DNA of 64,000 nucleotides from Triops longicaudatus (taxonomy: Eukaryota > Arthropoda > Branchiopoda > Notostraca > Triopsidae): NCBI GenBank assembly GCA_022885665.1, contig JAGQDJ010000179.1, forward strand, positions 92,113 through 156,112, read 5' to 3'. The position numbers and the translations under genes were made by a program. This document shows positions 13,201 to 25,902 of the stretch, in pieces. Below the pieces are notes generated by a model. It was not told where the DNA came from and searched no databases. It saw only the letters and a list, made by a program, of their open reading frames with translations. Position 1 is the stretch's first letter. Every line of letters starts with the position of its first letter.

Positions 13201-16200
13201 TGTGCGGTCCATGGCTGGCCCAAAGCGACCGTCGTGTGGCGAAAAGATGGAAGCGAATTCGACAAAAATCGGTACCTTACTTGGGCCGATAGTTTGGATG
13301 TACTAAGTGCGCAAACTCAGGACGAAGGGACGTATTACTGCGATGCAACGCAAGGTGGTGTCACCATCCGAGCGTCTACCATATTGCAGATCGTTGGTAC
13401 ATACAAATTTAAATGTATAAAGTTTTTTCATTATTCTATTTGGTGCTCTGTTTTTCTAGATGCACCACGTATAACCAAAGCGCCGGTAGATGCTTCTGTG
13501 GAAGAGGGCGAGAACGCTATTTTGGAATGCGCAGCGATGGGTAAACCGCCGCCGGATATCACGTGGCTTTTTAATGGTGAATCTGTGCAGAATAATTCGC
13601 ATGTGCGGGTATTAGGTAATTTTTTTAATTTTTTTATCATTTTGTCTCTTAACTTCGCAGCTGTCGTTTAATATACCACGTTAATTAATTACTTGAAACT
13701 ATTTAATAGTCCATTTCGATTATATTACTTTAAGATTTCACTTTTTTGTTCGTCCTTTAATAAATAAGAGCTAGTGTGTTATGAATTTCGTTTTCTTTTC
13801 ACGTAGTTTCTCACATTTCATTTTTCGCTGGAATTTTTCGTTTTCTATTTTTTTTTAATCCTTATAAAGTTTGCTAACCATTGCAAATATAATTCTCGTT
13901 TTTTTTTTTCACAGACAAGAAGCTGGTAGTAAACACAGCCGGCAAAAGGCATGCGGGTATTTACCAATGTTTTGCTACCAACGCAGTGGGCGTGGCTGAA
14001 GGTGCGGCTACTTTGCAAGTTTTACCCCGCCCAGTAGGTGGTCCTGGAAGAGAAAGTTTTGCGGATAGCGACTTTGAAGACGAAGAAGATGGTGACGGAG
14101 ATGAGCAAGGCGCTGGCGCCCATGGCTCGGATTCTAACCTCTCGCCATCTAGTGATCGCAAAAACAAACGTCGCCAGAAAGGTATTTTTGGGGATTTTCG
14201 TACTGTACTATCTTTTTAGTAACTTTTGCTAACCCTTGTTGTTTTTCACATTATTAGTTTATTTTATTTATTGTGTATATATTTTCTGTTACTTATCTTC
14301 TGGTATTTATTTAGTTCTAATATTGTCCACTTTACAAATTATTTTCACATCATTCCTAAAATGCGTTTACTTTCCAGCTTTTAGTTCATAATTTATCCAT
14401 TTCTCTACTACTTATGCTGTTACCCGTGCATTTGTTTCAATTCTAATCTATGCACTACTGAAACAAATTTCCATACTAGAATACATGTTTATTTTGTGTG
14501 GCATCCAAAGAAATTGTTGAAACTATTCATACAATTTACTTTCTAATTAGAATTTTGCAATGGGTATATAAATTTTCACGTATTTAAAGGACCTTAGAGT
14601 GTAATACTTTTAACTGCACAGTGAATAATGATTATACTTTAAAATAGTTATGATTCCGCCTTCCAAGCCCAATATTACGCGCTTGACGGATGAATCCGTT
14701 ATGGTACGGTGGTCTGTACCCCCTAACGAAGGGCTGTCGATCGAATTTTTCAAAGTCCAGTATAAAGAAGTGACCGGTTCGAAGAAAGGAGCGCGCTGGA
14801 GGACCATTGACGAAGATATTCCGGCGCATATCCGCAGTTATGAAGTTACGGGTCTGCGAGCTGGGCAAGTTTACAAGTAAAAACACTTTTTCTTCTTTTT
14901 AAGCATTTTTCTTTTTTAGCGCTTTACATTGTGTAGCAAAAAAACGTGTCAACCAGGCCTAAACAAATTTCAAAAAGGAAAAGTCGATGCATAGTTGGGT
15001 TGTACGAAACCTGAATTAGAATAATTAATTTTTAAAAGTAGAGAAAAATAAGCCGACTTAGTCGCTTTCTTTGAAAGTAAAGAAATTCAATTCAGTCATA
15101 TCGAGCTTTTGAAATTCAAATCGTAGTCATTAAAAAACCGTTTTCTGAACCTGCGAACTGGCGTACCTCAGAAGCCTTAGGTAGTCATTTGCAGCAGCAC
15201 AACTATTGCGTTTTTTGAAATGCAGGTTTTTCGAAAGAAATACGATTAATGTGTTTTTGTTGTATAACTCAATAGGTTTCGTATCGCAGCGGTGTACTCG
15301 AATAATGACAACAAACTAGGACCGAATTCGGAGCGTTTTTTGCTCGAGAAAGAATCACCGAAACGAAAACCGGTTGTCAGTCCCATAATCACTAGCTTAA
15401 AACCGGTTTCGCAATCCGCGCTAGTCATCACGTGGGAGGTAAATTGCAAATTTTTTTTATATTTTAAGAATTTTCATAATATTTATAATTGAATTGATGT
15501 TTTTATTATACTCGTTTTGTTTTTTATAGTATCCCGAGATGGAAACTTCCTCCGTGCAAGGTTTCTTTATTTATTATCGCTCAACGACTAGTGCTGGCGA
15601 TTACGCTAAAATCACCGTCTTGGGTCCGACGAGCCGATCACACATCGTCACACATCTGTTGCCCGAAACGCATTACGATTTGAAGATGCAAGCATTCAAT
15701 ATGGCCGGTCCTTCAGAATTTTCACGCATTTTCACCAATAGAACGTTAGGTAATAAATGCTGAGATGCTCAAATCACTTTACTTTGAAGCTTTCCTTCGT
15801 TTTTCTTGTCCTTTAATGATTCTTTAGGCACATACTTTCTTAAAAGTACTTTTTTATCTTTTCCATTCTTGTAAGTATTCGATAAACTTTTCTCTCGTCG
15901 TTTTGTTTTATTTTTCTATACTGTTTTCTTATTTCTTTTCTCCATTCGTACGAATATTTTCTGCTTTGCATTTTTACGCCTTTCTTTGTTTATTCGCTTT
16001 TGCTTTTCCGAGAAATGTATTGTAAAAATTGTTGAACAGTGAAAACTCAAATTCACAAAATTTAATAATTTGTTATGTAAATAGGTTCTAGCACCGTTCC
16101 AGCGATGGGCACGACACTAGCGCCAATGGATATAGTGAGCTCTGGCATGGGTTCGTCGAACGATCAGTTGTACTTAGTACTGGGAGCAGTACTGGGCGGT

Positions 16201-17117
16201 TTGGCTGTATTAGTCGCCTTGTTTGTGGCGTTATACCATTGTCGTAACCGTCAACAAGCTAGTAGGAGCATCTTTGAAACATTTTTGTGCTAGAAGTTAG
16301 TCTTAATGATGGAATTTTTGTCTGTTTTAGATCGCTCAGCACGCCAAACGCAGCCAAAACCGGTTGATCCTGCGTTGCAGATATGTTTAGAGCAGCCTCC
16401 ATTACCTGACAAGTACCTGAACGGCCAGTTGAGTCAAAGAAATGCGCCTTCGTCCGTTGTAGACACCAATATTGGAATAGTGGCGCCAGCTAACGGCAGA
16501 ATCGGTCGTGGAGCGAAAGTGCAACACATAAAAGTAAATGTTTTCATCTTTTCTTCTTTACTTTATTATTTTAATCTATTTCTGTTTTCATTTAGCTCTA
16601 TTTCTGATTTTTATGATTGGTAATATTTTTGTCCAAAACCGAGAACTTTTGTGGTAAAATCCTTAAAATGTTGTGTGCATTATGAAATTTTAATTTGACT
16701 ATTTTTTATTTTTGTTTTTCGTTTGATAGCATGCGCTTTGATTTAAGTGTAGTATTTTTAAGTTATCTTTATGATTACCCACAACGTAAGCAATTTTTTA
16801 ATTTGCAAATAATCTTGTTCTGGTATTAGCAAGGATCGGAGGAGACTTCCTTTAGTATTCCGCAATTGACCGGTAGTCCAAGGCCGTTGTCGGGTTCAAG
16901 AATCTTTCTACGTGCGCGATCAAGAGATTCTTTGGGTGAATCGGACGATTCAGGTGACGATTCATTGAGCAATCGAGATTACGGGCCGCAATCTGGTGAC
17001 GGATGCCAGCACCGTGGTGCGAACGTGAGAAAAACGGTAGGGCCTCCTCCGGGTGACTTACGGAGGGAAAATTGGGAGACGGTGCCGGGTGTAGGCAACA
17101 GTGAAAAGTTTATATAA
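7254..17117 (+). CDS. ihog: Interference hedgehog-like co-receptor (Ihog/Boi, CDON/BOC family)
   Basis: Type I membrane protein expected to bind Hedgehog at the cell surface together with Patched. Exons: 7254-7350, 10494-11264, 12857-13066, 13181-13396, 13460-13615, 13915-14181, 14648-14876, 15276-15438, 15530-15749, 16085-16261, 16331-16533, 16830-17117. They total 2,997 nt, or 998 aa plus stop, and most junctions are phase 1, as usual for Ig exons. Exon 1 is a signal peptide (about residues 1-32). Four Ig domains follow (about 34-150, 255-355, 358-432, 433-530), then two FN3 domains (about 573-665 and 680-776), one transmembrane helix (about 805-827) and a roughly 170-residue cytoplasmic tail. 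FN3-1 contains TRLTDESVMVRW and VYSNNDNK, strongly Ihog-like. Unusual features are a long Gly/Ser/Arg-rich insert between Ig1 and Ig2 and an acidic then basic linker before FN3-1. The exact first-exon start is supported by the signal peptide and phase match across a 3.1-kb intron. Whether it is ihog or its paralogue boi cannot be decided here. Confidence 0.9.
7351..10493. other. Large first intron of ihog-like gene
   Basis: GT at 7351 (GTAAGT) and AG at 10492-10493 give a 3.1-kb intron. I see no exon inside. A short run resembling the arthropod telomeric unit (GGTTAGGTTAAG) lies near 8643, too short to mean anything by itself. First introns of this size often hold enhancers, but no specific site cluster stands out. 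Confidence 0.5.
12050..12428. mobile_element. Possible pogo/Tigger-like MITE in ihog intron 2
   Basis: The left end reads GGTAGATCTCCGATT. The right end, read in reverse complement, is TACAGTAGAGCTCCGATT. The shared GTAGA[T/G]CTCCGATT block in inverted orientation about 380 bp apart, with TA at the edges, fits a short non-autonomous pogo-type element. The inverted repeat is imperfect and the internal sequence is non-coding. Confidence 0.35.
12494..12675. mobile_element. Possible decayed Tigger-like element next to ihog exon 3
   Basis: The left side begins GCAGTGGTCACCACTTAATT. The right side contains GGTCCTGAGACTATTTAAG, which resembles GATCCCGAGACTATCCAAATA at 47382-47402. The two ends form only a weak inverted pair. 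The segment lies in ihog intron 2, about 180 bp upstream of exon 3. Confidence 0.25.
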
Positions 17118-17364
17118 AATCAAGAAAAAAAGACAATGCATAAATTTTTTCCTTGTTGTTGTAAATAGTACGTAAAAAAGATTAAGAAAGAGTGTTGTCG
17201 ATTTGCCTTTGTTGAACAAATGTACAGTAAAGTAAAGAAACATTGTTTGGTACAAAATATTTTGTAACTTGAACCCGTCCTTTTTATGCCTTTGTGAAAC
17301 GTTGTTGTAAGAAAAAAGAACAAGGCTGTGTTGTAAATTTTGAAAACAATGCATAATATTTATT

Positions 17365-17370
17365 ATTAAA
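17365..17370 (+). terminator. Putative poly(A) signal of ihog-like gene
   Basis: ATTAAA, a common poly(A) signal variant, lies about 250 bp after the stop codon. No better hexamer is seen nearer. Confidence 0.4.
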
Positions 17371-18390
17371 GAACTCAACTTTCTATTTTGCGTTGGCAGT
17401 TTTTTAATATTTTTTTTCAGGGAATCAACGAACCTCATAATTAGAGCCTTTACTCTGTGACTCTGTTTTTACCACGTTTTAATAGTCTGCATTCGAAAAG
17501 TCTTTTAACTCATTGTTATGCATAATTTCTTTTTAATTCGGGCTTATAGGGCTTATTTCAAACAGTTTCTCCTCCTAATTCGCCAGGTGTGCCACCGAGG
17601 AAAAGGAAAGAGAAGGCTTTCAAGAAACCCCGCCCAGGATGGTCTCCGTTGCTTATATTTACCATTGTTGCTAGAAATTGTACCAGTTGCGTACTTCAAA
17701 CGGTTGGTCAAAAATGTTAGTACAGTGCTTCTCTTCCAGTTGCTCGTGTTGAGGGAAAGAAGGCCTAAGTGCAAATGCTGCACACTAGGTTACACTATAT
17801 ACTGCACTTTACTGTGTAATTTCAGTTCAGTAATTGGCACTTAAACATCCGTATTGACGTAAGTAACCCGAATGTGCCGTTCATACAATGCAAAAGGTGA
17901 GAATCACGCAGAATAGTAGTGGTTTTTGTCCAACCCACTTCGATGATTAAAACTGCCCATTTTAAAATAGTCTCTTCAAAAGAAAAGTGAATGAAATAAA
18001 ATTTTGAATTTATTAACATTCATCAGCATAATTTAGTGACATAGTCCACCATGTTTTGGGAGTATTGTCCCCTCGAAAAATCACAAAATAACATGGTACA
18101 TTAAAAAAATTAAATTTAACACTCCAACACCTAGAGGGGTGGTAACGGGGCCTTAAAAAGGTCAATAAATGGTCGGGGCACAAAAAGAAATCAAACGAAA
18201 ACGTTTTGATATTTTATATAGATTTTTTCAATAGAAAAAAATCGATATACATTTCTATAGAAAAAAAATCTATATAGGGGGTCAGCCAGGTAATGACGCC
18301 ATTTTAGGGGATGTGGTAAAGCCAAAAGTGACAACTGAAAGGGATGAGTGATTAGAAAAGTCACGATTTTTTTTTAAGTATGTTCCCTTA

Positions 18391-18451
18391 GGAGATAATT
18401 TGAATTGTACCACCTATCTCCTACCCTAAGGTGTCCCGGTCTACCCTAAGC
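18391..18451 (-). repeat. Interspersed repeat copy B
   Basis: Its reverse complement (TAGGGTAGACCGGGACACCT, then GGTGGTACAATTC, then AATTATCTCCT) aligns with 5335-5397 in order and with similar spacing. It is a second, diverged member of the same dispersed repeat family. Confidence 0.45.
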
Positions 18452-20074
18452 GACGAACTGTAACTCAGTCAATAAAGTTTTAGTGATAACTATGTTTTTC
18501 TTTCTTGTCTTGTTCAGGATTAAGTCAATTCAAAGTTCTTAATAGACATAAGAGCAAGTACGCCGGCAAAATATGTGGCGTTCAATGAAAAAAGAATAAC
18601 CAGGTGCCAAGTACGAGGCATTCTGAAAGACGGGAATACTTGAAAACAAAAGCATATCAGTCTCTCAGGGAGCGTACTTTAATGGCGCCATCTGAAATTT
18701 GCCATTTTTGGACCCCATCCCCCCTTCAGTCACCAACTGTGGCTATTCTCCCTATTCTTGTAACATTTTGGCGTTATTGTTGGCCTTCCCCACCTATCCC
18801 GTGATGGTACCGTTAAAGTACGCTTCTTTACCTACAGTCACTTTCTGCATTTCCCTTTGCGTTAAAGACAAATTTAGTCTCCTGTATCTTTAGGTCTGCG
18901 TCTGCGTTTTATTTTGTACGGAATAGACGTCAGCGCAAATTGAAAAAAGCCTGGACAGAATTAAAAAAATGAATGGCGCTTTCCCCTGACAGTTTGCACA
19001 CTCGTAAGACCCTCTGGTTTTTACGATCATTTAGCCTTATTGTTCGTTCATTTGAAGTCACAGTACTGCAATGAATAGCCAGTGTACCGCTTCATCTGTT
19101 GTCTAATATTTCATGCTAAGTCTTGTCTCCACACGAAATGAAAAAGTAAAAACCAAAAAATATCTGATCTGCACCTTTCGTTCCCCTTTTACTCCTTAAC
19201 TGGCTTCGTAGCAAATTATCTCAATTTACTTAACGAGCTAGCTTGCGTTTGCTTCTCATACAAATTCAATGTGGGATTCCACATTCAAAAGAAAACAAAT
19301 AATAGTAATAATTTCGGGATCAATGGCGCCGGTCGAACAATTTTCCACACGCGCCAACGGGGAGCCAGTCCGCCCCTGATTATTCCTGTTGCTTAACTGC
19401 TATAAAGTTATGCAAGTGAGAAACGTGCTAAAACTAAATTCTACGAATTGCAGTTTGGGATTTCGTCAAGGTAGCTTGCACCCTTTTTCACGAAAGCGTT
19501 CAACGTTTCAAATTTTTGTGTCATGGTTTCTTTTTGCTCTTTCCACTGAAAAAGTTTAGATGGTTAACTTGCTACGAACATGACTTTGGGAAATTCAAAT
19601 TCTGCTAACAAGAATTAAGCAGGCAGTGTTAAGCACAGCCCTACCAACTTTCCATAAACTGATGGCACTAATTTTCACACTTTCTAAATTGTACAATCCC
19701 TAGAAAATTTCCGATACGTGTCATAGAAGTAATGACACCGAGAAGTTCGATCCACGCATGCAAATATTTAACAGCTCAGCCATTTTAAAATAACTTCGGC
19801 CCCATTTGGAAGGTAAATCAAACTCGTGTAGGTCAAAAGAAGGTGTGTACCTGAATTACTGGATCATTTTTCTGACAGTCTGAAACCCTTGTACTTCCGT
19901 AATACCCAGATGCTTTGCTATGAAAAAAACAAGGGCATTACACAGCTTTTTCTGAGGTCAAAAGGCATAATAAAAGCTGATTTGCCACAAGTCAATGACT
20001 ATAGCTCCATTTTTAAATTCCAATCGTTTCAATTCTCACTTAAACGTAAAGGTAGCATAACGTTAAATGAATAC

Positions 20075-20600
20075 AATACTGTGACGCGCACTTTCGTCGT
20101 GAGGACGATTTTCGCACGTCGGGTCCTTGGGAAAACGGTCGGCTTGTGGGAAATAGATGTATTTGATGGAGATACAGGGGTTAGCTCGTCCCAATACAGG
20201 GGCCTTACAGCGTACAACACTTTTACCACCGCCTTGCCACTGCAACACACCACCAACTTCACTATCGCATCTCACTCAACACATCTACTTTACTTAGAGT
20301 CAGCTACTCTACAACTAGTTCATCTCTATTGTTCTCTCGCCTGCCACTTAGTCTAAAAACCCACTTGCTCCACTAGCTTCCCGCCGCAACTTAGAGAGAG
20401 AGCCCCACGCACTAACTCTCCTCTACTTCTAGCAGAGCGCGGCCCGCCAAGCCAGCCTGGTCTTCGTGCTTGCTATGCTGACTCCGCGGACGCCAGTCAT
20501 CCATCTCCCGGCATCCGAGTCTTACATGCAAAGGGCCCCGGATGATGGACTTCGGATGGCCGGACGTCGCGCCAGATACATTTAAGCAAGCCTAAGCACA
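20075..20600. other. GC-rich block of unknown origin
   Basis: This half-kilobase is clearly richer in G+C than its flanks, especially 20382-20575. It includes imperfect inverted words such as GGCATCCGAGTC and GACTTCGGATGGCC around 20508-20562. No coding domain was recognised on either strand. A solo LTR, other transposon remnant, or a CpG-rich promoter are possible readings; none is proven. Confidence 0.3.
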
Positions 20601-21741
20601 TAGGCCTACATAAAGTATTCAAACGTTTTCATTTTGATTTCTCTTTGGTCTCTGTGCTCCAACTACTTATTGACACTTTTTAAGGCCCCGCTCTACGCAC
20701 CCGACGTACTGCCGCGTTACAATTAAATTTATAAACGTTACTTGTTATTGTGGAAAATTTCCCAAAATGTGCTGTGTTACTACATTATGCTGACAGCACA
20801 GTTCTGCATAACTAATCTCTACTGTATGTGATCGATGCTTCGTGGAAAGTTCTCTTTTAAATTTGATAACACTGTCGTTTTTTTTATTTTCTTAACAAAT
20901 AAAAAGTCGACAATCAGTCTAAACCGTGCGAAAGATAAATTTTGTCTTTATTTGGTAGCGGAGAGAGAACTACTTGCTATTATCGTTTTCGAGTAATTTA
21001 ATGAAAACAAATAGTGTTAAGCTTATAATTCTTTTCGTCATACAATAAAGAATCTTCCGTTCGCATGAGATGTGCTGATTTTCAAATTTTAAATTATGAA
21101 CACATTTTTTACAACACGAAAATAGTCGGCTTTTCAATTAAAATTTTTTATGCAACTTTGAGGACAAAACTTTGGTTACTTATAGTGGAAATTAGCATGA
21201 ATAACTTAAACTATCAGTATATTTTTCGTGTCACGTTGTAACATTTTTCGGAAAGGGCATGCGATTTGGGGACGGGGCACCTACATTTCACCTAATGCAC
21301 TTCGTACCTTTACCGAAACTATGTTTTACCGATTACAGGAATATTAAGCAAACGTAGCTCTACATGCAAATGACCTATAACACGGTTAGCAAGAACAGCT
21401 AAGCAGTTTCAGTTTCGGAAGCAAAGCTAAGCATTGTACAAAACATGTGTAATGGAAAGCTTGAGTTCTTATATGAAAATGTTCTAATACTTGATTTAAT
21501 ATTTTGATTCTTTCATAGTTCTTTTTGACTGTTACGAAATACCATTCTTCCCTTTCGCATTCTTTCGAGCATACCTGGGCGTTTTGATTTTGGAATGCTA
21601 AAAACTCAGTGGAAAATTTCCTAGTATGCAAAAGGAGCACAGACAAACGACAGAAACTCAAACATGAACATTCCACAATTCAAACTGAATGACTGGAAAA
21701 CTTGAGTGTTCAGGTTACGACAGGTGTATTGAGAACAGATT

Positions 21742-24700
21742 CTAAACTTCGATGCCTTTGCTTTTCAAAAACGCTTCTTGACTGGGCTCACGGCCCAAGA
21801 AATTCTTCAACATATCTGCGGCATCAGTGCTTCCCCCTGGTGCTAAAATATACTTTCTGTAATTAAAACCTCTCTCAGGGTCCATTAACTTGTTATCGGC
21901 CTTGAATCGCGTTTCAAACATGTCTGCGCTGTACACTTCGCTCCACTGTGGGGAAAAAAAAACACATAAAATAAATACACGAATAAATGATAAACGAAAA
22001 CGTTATAAAAGTGAAACAGACAGAAGGTATAGACAAAACGGTTAACAAATAATAGAACACTTTCTTAACGTTTTCTTACCAAATATCCATAATACTGGGC
22101 ATCATAGCCTCCTGCCAAATGTCCGAAATTGGCCGGCATATTCGTGCCTGGAATGGTATCAATGCCCATCACTTCTTTGTAAATCTCGGTAAAAAGTTGC
22201 GCGGTATCTGCTTGCGCCCGTGTGTGAATAGCTTGGTCAAAACGTGCTAAAACGATCTGCCGCAAATTGAACGCCCCAGCGTTGGCTTTCTTGGATTCCA
22301 CTAACTTTTTCACCAACTCTTCCGGCAGTTTTTCACCTGTCTATTACAAATGACTTTATAATCAAGAATTTCTCTAACGGTTTCACACTATGATTAACTT
22401 TGTAATTTCTGAATAATCACAAACAATTTACGCATTTTATAAGGGATTTGTTGATACTGAATCTTGATCCCATCAACAACAATTCGACGTAAAATATTTT
22501 TTTAATATAGCAGTTTTTGTCTATCTAGTCTAGATTTTGCCTGTCAGTCTAAAAGTAATAATTTTTTATCAACCCAATTCTATTGTATTCTACTGTACTA
22601 GAAAATTATAAGTAAAGTTATTTGCAACTTTTATTTTTCCTTTCTTCTAAGAATATGCAGTTCAACATGCTTACAGATTACGTCACAATAGACCGAGAAA
22701 TTGCACTCAAATACGTACTTGGTAATGGCCCGAAAGTTTCATCAAAGGTTCTTTTTCCCAAACCCAGTTTTCCAGCATCTGGGAGGGCGCTTCTACAAAG
22801 TCGCGTTCTACTCGAGTACCGCTGAATTTAGCTAATTCAGCTTGCGAACAAATGCCATGCATCACGTGGCCAAATTCGTGAAAGTACGTTTCCACCTGGT
22901 GGCAGAAATATTTATTAACTGAGCGCAAAAGCGGTAAAAGTTATTTATATTTTTACTTCTTTATGGTCCAGCAAAGACGGTTTTTCAGCTGTAGGTTTAG
23001 TGAAGTTAGCTACCATAGCTGCCACCGCTACTTGTCTGTCGCCATTTTCGTCTAAGCAACTCGGTTGAACGGGAAAAACTGCTGCGTGACCAAATTTGCC
23101 GTCACGAGGATACAAGTCCAAGAAGAAGTAACCCATTAACTGATTTGTGGACGCGTCGTTCACCCTAAACTGTAAGAAAAAGAAAATTTCAGATTTTTAC
23201 TATGCCTAAAGACGTTTCAGAAATATAAATGATACAAAATTGAAGTGCAATAAAAATAATTTTCTTATACGACTTAATACAATAAACTAATGAAAGTTCT
23301 GCATAGGGAAATCACTTACCACTCGTACTTCATCGTGCCATTTCTCAGCTTCGGTTTCTTCAGTGAAAATTAGGCCCAACAATTGTTGGTAAATGGCTAG
23401 CAAACCTTGGGTGACGACGTCCATCGGAAAATAGTTCTTCAACACTTCTTGGTCCACAGCGTATAAACGTTCTTCTAGTAAGGTCGAGTAGTAACGAATA
23501 TCCCAAAAGTCTAATTTGCTGTTGTACTCGTAACCGTATTTTTCACACTACAAAAACCAATTTAAAAGGAATTAGCGCCAAATCCCGACCCACTCGTACC
23601 TCTTCTTACTGTAAGTTTACTCAAATCACTTAAAACAAACGGACATTATATCGAACGTTTAAATTTCTACACAATTTTTACAAAATTCAGTTAGAGTCTT
23701 GTTTAGTTGTTTCGCTTGTTCTTTGGTATGGTTAGTTTAGTTATTTTACTCTAAATTATTTTTATCATAAAAAGTATACGAACACACAAAATTTCTTCAA
23801 ACAACGCAAACTAACGAGATTTTTCACAGAATTTAAAATTTAACTGTCAAGAAATTTAAAGCAAATACTTCTTCTTTCTTGAACTGCAAAGCGGATTCGC
23901 GTTCTTTGGCCCATAAGGGCTGCAATTTGACGGCCAATTCGTTCAAAAATTTGGCAACGTTTTCGGGGTTTTGGGCCATGCGCATTTCTTGCACGTAAGC
24001 TGCATGACTTGGGTAAGATAACAAAGTTGCCTGTTCGCTACGTAAGGCGATCAGTTCTTCCAAAATGGGCGTGTTTTCCTTGATGCACCTACGAAATTGA
24101 TTCTTCTTGAAATACAATACATGAATCTACGGAACATGACACGAAAGAGAAATATGTACAATAAACAATGTGAAGGTTAAAATTCATTGTACAAAATGCA
24201 ACGCAATATGACGCATTAATCAAATATGAAGGAAAAACGACATAAGCAAACTTAACTATAACTGAAGCTAAAGAAAAAAAGAACGACGAATGACAATCAA
24301 ACTGTGATTTTTTTTTTTTTTTAAAAAAAAAAGAACATTTAAGAGAAAACGGAGCTATTTTGATGTTAACCTAGCTTGGTAAGCCGTTTCAAGGAGTTTT
24401 CTAGTGGTCGGAACACGGCAGCGCCTTGTTACGGGGAAAAAATGCGGGTATTTCAACGTAACTTTACGTTTTCCATTTTCATCCTGCGAAAAGACATTAA
24501 AACTCACTTTACTCCGACAGAGGCACTAAAACTATCTTTCAGTTACTTTTTCCAAATTGGCAATGAAATCTTCAGGTACGCCGGCTAATTCTTCGTCTGT
24601 GAAGGTCAAAAAGGTTGTTTCTTCGTTCAAACTGCGTTGGAAAATGATTCCCAGCTCAGAAATGCGTTTCTTGATCGCTTTGATACGGTCTTGAGTTTCT

Positions 24701-25542
24701 TGCGGCAGATGCAAACCTAAAAAACACAGGATTTTAAACTTCTAATACCTTTCAAAAGTACGCAAAATTTTAAAAAGTATAGGACTAAAACTCAATTTGG
24801 CTCGAAAGGAGAAATGTGTTCACCATTGCGTCTTCCAAGCTTAATTAAACGTTCCACAAAACGTTTAGCTTCGGCTGAAAGGTTGTCTAACTGGTTTTTC
24901 TCTTGGAAGGCCACAATTTTGTCAAAGACGTCTTTACGCATCTCCATTTCTACTTCAAATTCTTCGATCAAACGCTCAGCTTCCATGCCAGCATCGCGCA
25001 GAGCTTTATCTAAGGCCACAGCTTGAGGAAAACTCAAAGGCGAACCCAAAGTGCTTGTCATTCGCTCAACATCGGCCAATGGCTATTACCAATGAAAGTT
25101 TAAGTCTTGTTTGATACGTTCATCTTCTAGACTTATTTCTTAACTTATTTAATAACACAAAACGGGTGTTCACCTTCACTATTGAATCGTAAGAAACATC
25201 TGTTAAGGGAACGTTAGCAACTTGGTCGTAAATGGCTCGAGCTCTCGTGATCAAATCTTGCGTTTGTTCAGATACTTGTTCCGGCGTGACAGTTCGGAAA
25301 TCCCAGCTAGCAACAATGCCTGGCAGCTTCTTAGTAGTCATGTTACGCTTTAAGATATAATTGCAAACTAGTAGTAAGTTATAATTAGGCTGAGATTGGC
25401 TAAATGTCGGGCGATGCTTAGGTAAACACTTAACAAGACTAAAGCTGAGCTGTCTGCAATACACGAACGCCATCTTGAGCGCCGGACTACCAATAGAGCC
25501 AATCGTACTAAAGCTTGTCAGGAAAGCTCCTCCCATCACCAT
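21742..25542 (-). CDS. Thimet oligopeptidase/neurolysin-like M3A zinc metallopeptidase
   Basis: Cleaves short peptides in the cytosol or mitochondria. Exons in transcript order: 25542-25174, 25082-24824, 24716-24547, 24483-24371, 24088-23869, 23547-23320, 23169-22957, 22895-22719, 22340-22080, 21945-21742 (the 23320 edge could be off by one). The spliced product is 737 aa from the first ATG. The zinc motif HEFGH is at residues 530-534 within VETYFHEFGHVMH. The third ligand is Glu559 in FVEAPSQMLE, and FGHLAGGYDAQYYGY marks the M3A C-terminal region. Alignable blocks such as RLIKLGRRNG and AMVANFTKPTA fit THOP1/NLN throughout, and length matches the family (about 690-704 aa) if translation starts downstream. 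Later ATGs at 25473 (good Kozak context, basic N-terminus) and before MTTKKLPG could give mitochondrial and cytosolic forms. THOP1 versus NLN identity is not resolved. Confidence 0.92.
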
Positions 25543-25724
25543 CTGTAGGCCTACTTGAAATCAGAAATCAAATTCCTTTACGTTACTTCTCGAAAAATGT
25601 TGTAATTTGTACCCTGGAATTAAAATACAGTTGGAAAGCAGAATTTGAGCAGATTTATACAATAGTATTCTGTACTTTAAGCTAGTATTTGCTCCGAAAA
25701 ACGCAAGATTCTCATATAAGCGAC

Positions 25725-25902
25725 CAGTGGCGTCGTGCACTTCAAAAATTTGGGGGTGCCCGATTTTGCATTTCTTGTAAAAAGGTGGTACTTTTTTTCA
25801 GGTTTACAAATTTTGAAAAAGGGTGATACCTTTTTTCTCAGGATGGCAAAAATTTTGGGGGTGCCCGGGCCCCCCCCTGCCCCTTATGGCACGACGCCAC
25901 TG
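25725..25902. mobile_element. 178-bp hAT-like MITE with target-site duplication
   Basis: The ends are perfect 14-bp inverted repeats (CAGTGGCGTCGTGC). The flanks are TAAGCGAC on the left and AAAGCGAC on the right, a 7-of-8 match as expected for an 8-bp hAT target duplication. The interior is G/T-rich (TTTGGGGGTGCCC repeated) and non-coding. Superfamily assignment rests only on terminal sequence and duplication length. Confidence 0.65.

Larger units (their letters stand above)
17371..21741. other. Intergenic region between ihog-like and M3 peptidase genes
   Basis: The two genes converge here. No exon was recognised. A longest open frame of 155 codons at 19889-20356 has no domain and was rejected. 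Content seen: interspersed repeat copy B at 18391-18451, the GC-rich block at about 20075-20600, and AT-rich sequence elsewhere. Confidence 0.4.

Noticed and set aside
19889..20356. 155-codon plus-strand open frame in the ihog/M3 intergenic region
   Set aside because: No domain, signal or family resemblance; it overlaps two antisense frames of similar quality and straddles the GC-rich block edge.
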